From positions 1 through 17,854 of the forward strand of contig CALQJH020000008.1 of assembly GCA_943330835.2 (NCBI GenBank): a DNA stretch of 17,854 nt, written 5' to 3'. Below the pieces are notes generated by a model. It made no database searches, had not been told where the DNA came from, and saw only the letters and a list, made by a program, of their open reading frames with translations. Positions 14,211-17,854 of the stretch are shown here, in pieces (the stretch's first letter is position 1; every line of letters starts with the position of its first letter). Made by a program: the position numbers and the translations under genes. Origin of the DNA: Candidatus Kuenenia stuttgartensis. GTDB lineage: Bacteria > Bacteroidota > Bacteroidia > Chitinophagales > Chitinophagaceae.

Positions 14211-14735
14211 TTACCAACCTTTACGATCTTTAAGACTTTGTATTTGAGCTACATGATGTTTGGAATGCCAGGCGTATAAACTTAGTAAATACCATAGCGA
14301 CATTTGTTTGTTATACTCAGGGTGCATAATCGTTCTACTCCATTCCTCTGGCTTTAAATTTGAAAACAACTCATGCCAGCGGAAATGTAAAGCATGCAAT
14401 AATGTTATGGAAACATTTACAGGGATATTTTTATTTTCTATGGTATTCGCCCATGCATCCTGATCATATGGTTTTATTACAGGATTATCTTCTGTGAGCG
14501 CAAGTTTGCAGCGAATAAAGGCATTCATATGGCTATCGGCCAAATGATGAATAACTTGCTTTACCGTCCATCCACCTTCACGATAAGGCGTATCCAATTG
14601 ATACTCATCGAGGTTTGAAATAACATGCTCAATATGATTGCTTAGAAAACGAATATCGAGCAAGCATTCCCGCAATTGTTGCTGCGAAATTGGTTGCTCG
14701 ATAAACTTTCCAATTGGATAGCATAATGCATCCAT
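14211..14735 (-). CDS. DinB-superfamily, YfiT-like putative metal-dependent hydrolase/thiol transferase
   Basis: A 174-residue four-helix-bundle protein. GGWTVKQVIHHLADSHMNAF (54-73) and YAWHSKHHVAQI (154-165) carry the three histidines expected to bind Ni2+ or Zn2+: H64, H157 and H161. They correspond to the YfiT triad of Bacillus subtilis as I remember it. The N-terminal YPIGKF and the W-x-VKQVIHHLADSH segment are specific for YfiT rather than for other DinB branches. YfiT-like proteins are annotated as metal-dependent hydrolases or bacillithiol S-transferases. Whether this organism makes bacillithiol cannot be seen here. The gene starts 2 nt after the FKBP stop codon, so it is probably translated from the same mRNA. 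Confidence 0.85.
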   Translation of the reverse strand: MDALCYPIGKFIEQPISQQQLRECLLDIRFLSNHIEHVISNLDEYQLDTPYREGGWTVKQVIHHLADSHMNAFIRCKLALTEDNPVIKPYDQDAWANTIENKNIPVNVSITLLHALHFRWHELFSNLKPEEWSRTIMHPEYNKQMSLWYLLSLYAWHSKHHVAQIQSLKDRKGW

Positions 14736-14737
14736 AA

Positions 14738-15478
14738 TTATTTTACTGCTGGTTTGATATCTATTAATGTAATTTCAAAAACCAAAACAGATCCTGGAGG
14801 GATCTGGGCGCCTGCACCTCTGTCACCATAAGCCAATTCACTAGGGATAACTACTTTCCAATGTGCCCCTTTTGTCATCAACTGCAATATTTGTGTCCAT
14901 CCTTTTATTACACCTCCAACTGGAAATGTAGCAGGTTCCCCTCTTTTTACAGAGTTATCAAATTCAGTTCCATCGATTAATGTTCCAACATAATCAACCA
15001 CAACAGTATCTTGTGCGGTTGGTTTAATACCATTAGGATCTCCTGCTTTTAATATTTCATACTGAAGTCCGTTCGCTAAAGTTGTAACTTCTTTTCTTGT
15101 TTTATTTGTCATGCAAAAGGATTCCCCTTTTTCTTTTTGAACAGCACTTTTCTTTTGAGCAAAAGCCTGTAGTTGTTGTTGAAGTGTCATACTTGCTTGT
15201 TCTGGGGTTAATAAAGTAGGATTATTTTTTAAGACGTCATTAAAGCCTTGCATCATGGCAGGAATATTGATCTCTGAAATTCCTTGTTGTTTCATATTAT
15301 TGGCAATATTTATTCCAGCAGCATAACTAAAGCTATCTAAACTGTTTTTCATTAGAAATGCTGGGGCATTTGATGATTTATCGCTTTTCTGTGGAGCCTT
15401 TTTTACCTGCGAAAAAACACTTGAACAAAAAAGGGAACAAGCAAGAATACAAATACTAATTTTTTTCATTGATGACAT
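14738..15478 (-). CDS. Exported FKBP-type peptidyl-prolyl isomerase
   Basis: A 246-residue secreted isomerase that speeds cis-trans isomerisation of prolyl bonds during folding in the periplasm. Residues 1-23 are a signal peptide (ICILACSLFCSSVFS) with probable cleavage before Q24. The start may be M4, since MKKIS gives a more standard signal peptide. An FKBP_N dimerisation domain (about 45-125, DSFSYAAGINIANNMKQQGI) is followed by the FKBP fold (about 150-242) with Y163, F173, D174, W194, Y217 and F234 of the active pocket, all conserved. FkpA and Mip are the closest named relatives in architecture. It is embedded between the ABC ATPase gene (35 nt upstream) and the YfiT-like gene (2 nt downstream). 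Confidence 0.92.
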   Translation of the reverse strand: MSSMKKISICILACSLFCSSVFSQVKKAPQKSDKSSNAPAFLMKNSLDSFSYAAGINIANNMKQQGISEINIPAMMQGFNDVLKNNPTLLTPEQASMTLQQQLQAFAQKKSAVQKEKGESFCMTNKTRKEVTTLANGLQYEILKAGDPNGIKPTAQDTVVVDYVGTLIDGTEFDNSVKRGEPATFPVGGVIKGWTQILQLMTKGAHWKVVIPSELAYGDRGAGAQIPPGSVLVFEITLIDIKPAVK

Positions 15479-15513
15479 TTTATGGTTTATAAATAATAAA
15501 AAACAATTTGAAT

Positions 15514-16275
15514 TTATTCTTCCCTCATTTCTCTTCCGGTAAGATGGATAAAAACATCTTCCAGATTTGCTGCTTTCATTTGCTTTGGTCTTTCAAATCC
15601 GCTTTCCACTAAATCATCAATCAGTTTTTCAGGAGTATCTAGTTTAATGATTCTTCCTTCATCCATTATCGCAATTCGATCGCACAACTGTTCTGCCTCA
15701 TCCATGTAATGCGTAGTAATAATTACGGTTGTTCCATTCTCGCGAATTTCTCTGATTAAATCCCATAAATTTCTTCTTGCCTGAGGATCCAATCCAGTTG
15801 TTGGTTCATCTAAGAATATAATTTTGGGTTGGTTGATTAAAGTTGTGGCAATTGAAAACCGTTGTTTTTGGCCACCACTAAGTTCCTTGGTTTTGCTTTT
15901 CGCTTTATCTTCCAGATTCACTTTTTTCAATAACTCCATGGGATTAACCGAGCGATTATATAACCCACCAAACAGCTTTATCAGTTCTATTAAATTCAAC
16001 CCGGGATAAAACCCTGAAGTTTGCAATTGCACTCCAATGATTTTCTTTATAGCAGAAGGATCTTTCTCTAAATCATACCCATCAACAGTTACAGTGCCGG
16101 AAGTCTTGGAACGAAGGGTTTCTATAATTTCTAATGTCGTGGATTTCCCTGCTCCATTTGGTCCTAATAACCCGAAAATTTCTCCTTCAAAAACGTCAAA
16201 TGAAATTGATTTTACCGCTTGGAAAGTTCCATACTTTTTCACGAGATCTTTGACTGAAATAATTATCTTACTCAT
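15514..16275 (-). CDS. ABC-2-type transporter ATP-binding protein without adjacent permease
   Basis: A 253-residue ATPase subunit. Walker A is GPNGAGKST at 38-46, Q-loop Q83, signature LSGGQ at 132-136, Walker B IIFLDEP with D156 and E157, D-loop GLDP and H-loop H189. All are intact. The C-terminal NLEDVFIHLTGREMREE matches the DrrA/CcmA-like branch that partners an ABC-2 permease for export of drugs, lipids or polysaccharides. No permease lies on either side: fbp is 21 nt upstream and the FKBP gene 35 nt downstream. The partner must be encoded elsewhere or be lost. The substrate is unknown. Confidence 0.92.
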   Translation of the reverse strand: MSKIIISVKDLVKKYGTFQAVKSISFDVFEGEIFGLLGPNGAGKSTTLEIIETLRSKTSGTVTVDGYDLEKDPSAIKKIIGVQLQTSGFYPGLNLIELIKLFGGLYNRSVNPMELLKKVNLEDKAKSKTKELSGGQKQRFSIATTLINQPKIIFLDEPTTGLDPQARRNLWDLIREIRENGTTVIITTHYMDEAEQLCDRIAIMDEGRIIKLDTPEKLIDDLVESGFERPKQMKAANLEDVFIHLTGREMREE

Positions 16276-16296
16276 TTTTATAATTGCTTGTTGAAA

Positions 16297-17313
16297 TTAT
16301 TTTGTCTGTTCAAATTCTTCCATCATTGATTTACTTCCAATAAAAAAAGGCGTACGTTCATGCACTTCCTTTGGCTGAATTTCCAAAATGCGCTGCTTGC
16401 CATCTGTAGCAATACCTCCAGCAATCTCAACAATAAATGCAAATGGATTACATTCATAAAGCAACCTCAATTTTCCATTAGGTTTTTCAGTAGTTCCAGG
16501 GTACATAAAAATTCCGCCTTTGATCAGATTACGATGCACATCTGCAACCATACTACCAATATATCTTTGCGTATAAGGCCCGCCGGTAGCTTTTGTTTTT
16601 TTCTGACATTGGTGTATATATCGTTGTACTTTTTCTTCATATTGAAAGAAATTTCCGTGATTTACTGAATATATTTTTCCAACTTCCGGACATTTGATAT
16701 CAGGATGACTTAAGGTAAATTCACCCACAGCTTGATCTAAAGTGAAACCATTCGCCCCTCTTCTTGTGGCATAAACCAACATAGTCGAAGATCCATAAAT
16801 AATATACCCCGCGGCAACTTGCTTAATTCCTTGTTGCAAAAAATCTGCTGCTGTTGCTGGCTTTCCTAATTCACTTACTCTGCGAAACACACTGAAAATT
16901 GTTCCGATAGACACATTTACATCAATATTACTACTCCCATCTAAAGGGTCAAATAAACATACATATTTTGACTGGTTGCTGATATCATCATCAAAAACAA
17001 CAATATCATCCATTTCTTCACTGCCAATTCCTGCACAACTGATACCGTGTCTCAAAACGCCCATAAACTGGTTGTTGGCAAAAATATCAAGCTTTTTCAC
17101 CTCTTCCCCCTGAACATTCATTGTTCCAGCATCACCAAGGATATCTATCAAGCCAGCCTTATTAACCTCAACATGCACACGCTTTGCGGCAAGTCCTATG
17201 TCTCTCAGCAAACCCGATAACTCTCCTGTGGCATTGGGAAAATCTCTCATCTGCTGAATGGTAAATTCATCAAGTGTTTGAATTTTTCTATTAATAAGCA
17301 TAAAACTTTTCAA
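16297..17313 (-). CDS. fbp: Fructose-1,6-bisphosphatase, class I
   Basis: A 338-residue cytosolic enzyme that hydrolyses fructose 1,6-bisphosphate to fructose 6-phosphate, the committed step of gluconeogenesis. Metal ligands are visible in GSEE (E99, E100), in FDPLDGSSN (D122, D125) and at E287 in KLRLLYECNPFAF. RYIGSMVADVHR (250-261) and YPGTTEKPNGKLRLLYE (271-287) are the sugar and phosphate-binding segments. The family EQAGG reads EIAGG here. The length is normal. Two possible starts (M1 and M5) differ by four residues. A TACTTTTG box on the minus strand lies 32 nt upstream, almost facing the box for the divergent aspartate kinase. The ABC ATPase gene follows after 21 nt. Confidence 0.96.
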   Translation of the reverse strand: MKSFMLINRKIQTLDEFTIQQMRDFPNATGELSGLLRDIGLAAKRVHVEVNKAGLIDILGDAGTMNVQGEEVKKLDIFANNQFMGVLRHGISCAGIGSEEMDDIVVFDDDISNQSKYVCLFDPLDGSSNIDVNVSIGTIFSVFRRVSELGKPATAADFLQQGIKQVAAGYIIYGSSTMLVYATRRGANGFTLDQAVGEFTLSHPDIKCPEVGKIYSVNHGNFFQYEEKVQRYIHQCQKKTKATGGPYTQRYIGSMVADVHRNLIKGGIFMYPGTTEKPNGKLRLLYECNPFAFIVEIAGGIATDGKQRILEIQPKEVHERTPFFIGSKSMMEEFEQTK

Positions 17314-17331
17314 GTTTACAATGAACGAAGG

Positions 17332-17339
17332 TATTTTTG
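17332..17339 (+). promoter_or_regulatory. Probable -7 box (TATTTTTG) for the aspartate kinase
   Basis: Full match to TAnnTTTG on the plus strand, 105 nt before the aspartate kinase ATG. It lies 5 bp from the opposing fbp box, so the two polymerase footprints would overlap. Confidence 0.45.
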
Positions 17340-17344
17340 CACAT

Positions 17345-17352
17345 CAAAAGTA
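17345..17352 (-). promoter_or_regulatory. Probable -7 box (TACTTTTG, minus strand) for fbp
   Basis: CAAAAGTA on the plus strand reads TACTTTTG on the minus strand, a full TAnnTTTG match 31 nt before the fbp start. It is identical to the octamer in front of the acyl-CoA dehydrogenase. Confidence 0.5.
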
Positions 17353-17444
17353 AGGTTTATTCTCATTTTTGTTTTATCCAAAGCAATCAAATTGAAGATT
17401 AAACTGCATTTTTACCTAATTTATTAAAAATAAGCACAATCAAA

Positions 17445-17854
17445 ATGAAGGTATTCAAGTTCGGAGGAGCCAGTATTAACAGTATTGACAGAATAAAAAA
17501 CACATCCAGCATCATTCAATCTTTCAAAGGAGATAAAATCCTGATTGTGGTATCAGCCATGGGTAAAACGACCAATGCATTAGAAAAAGTAGTTGACGCT
17601 TTTTTTGAAGGCAGAAAAGAAGAGGCCTTACAATTATTTGAACAACTAAAAAACAATCATCTTGACGTCTTAAAATACCTTATTGCATTAAACTGGCAAA
17701 AAGCGGAAAATCAATTAAAAGAATTCTTTACCGAAATAGAATGGCTATTGCATGATAAGCCTGTGAGAAGCTATGATTATTACTATGACCAAATCGTTTG
17801 CTGTGGTGAATTGTTGAGCAGTTCTATTTTATGTAATTATTTAGCAGAAGAAAA
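17445..17854 (+). CDS. lysC: Aspartate kinase, 5' part (runs off the window)
   Basis: The first 136 codons of an aspartokinase, which phosphorylates aspartate to start lysine, methionine and threonine synthesis. MKVFKFGGASI shows the KFGG nucleotide motif (residues 5-8). VVSAMGKTTNALEKV (about 35-49) is the second conserved block, and YYYDQIVCCGELLSSSIL is the segment that precedes the aspartate-binding region. The KFGGAS form and the spacing fit the monofunctional Bacteroidota enzyme better than the ThrA fusion with homoserine dehydrogenase, but the missing 3' end leaves that open, as well as the presence of ACT domains. It is divergent from fbp with 131 bp between the starts. Confidence 0.88.
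   Translation, partial: MKVFKFGGASINSIDRIKNTSSIIQSFKGDKILIVVSAMGKTTNALEKVVDAFFEGRKEEALQLFEQLKNNHLDVLKYLIALNWQKAENQLKEFFTEIEWLLHDKPVRSYDYYYDQIVCCGELLSSSILCNYLAEE

Noticed and set aside
16360..16668. 102-codon plus-strand frame inside fbp
   Set aside because: It is antisense to highly conserved fructose-bisphosphatase motifs, with no start context and no recognisable domain.

Overview
The window looks like chromosomal DNA from a member of the Bacteroidota. My best guess within the phylum is the Chitinophagaceae and relatives. The DNA is AT-rich. Start codons mostly lack a Shine-Dalgarno sequence. Several genes are preceded by the Bacteroidota -7 promoter box TAnnTTTG. Several products have the typical Bacteroidota form: a bifunctional nuclease with a UVR tail, a TonB-like protein next to folC, a cysteine-tailed cation diffusion transporter and a monofunctional aspartokinase beginning KFGGAS. 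No mobile element, phage, CRISPR array, rRNA or tRNA was found. Most of the content is housekeeping metabolism.

Layout. 1-342 has no gene and holds degenerate repeats. 343-2328 is a convergent pair, a rhomboid protease and tilS, flanked by inverted copies of a 56-bp repeat core (121-176 and 2399-2454). 2546-2854 is a small TPR protein, divergent from etfB-etfA (2951-4711), the electron-transfer flavoprotein. An intrinsic terminator is followed directly by a promoter for the bifunctional nuclease and ispE (4808-6269). Next come rocD, after a leader of about 150 nt, and a VIT1/CCC1 metal transporter only 2 nt behind it (6437-8382). The VIT gene runs tail to tail, with overlap, into a cation diffusion facilitator (8368-9360, minus).

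9520-10674 is a short-chain-type acyl-CoA dehydrogenase, ended by a strong terminator. It is followed by yggS, an orphan TonB/TolA-like protein and folC (10743-13662). On the minus strand, 17313 down to 13659 is a run of five genes: fbp, an ABC ATPase without a permease, an exported FKBP isomerase, a DinB/YfiT protein and a NUDIX hydrolase. Gaps between them are 2 to 35 nt. Divergent from fbp, an aspartate kinase starts at 17445 and runs off the window.

Functional links. The acyl-CoA dehydrogenase would pass electrons to EtfAB. rocD connects arginine/ornithine with proline and glutamate. ispE, folC, tilS, yggS, fbp and lysC are core metabolism. The VIT and CDF transporters suggest a small divalent-metal handling pair.

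I see no clear new defence or biosynthetic system. The best second looks are the inverted repeat placed in the same sense upstream of both rhomboid and tilS, the near-superimposed opposing promoters between fbp and lysC, the unusual metal site and Cys4 tail of the CDF protein, and the orphan TonB-like protein.
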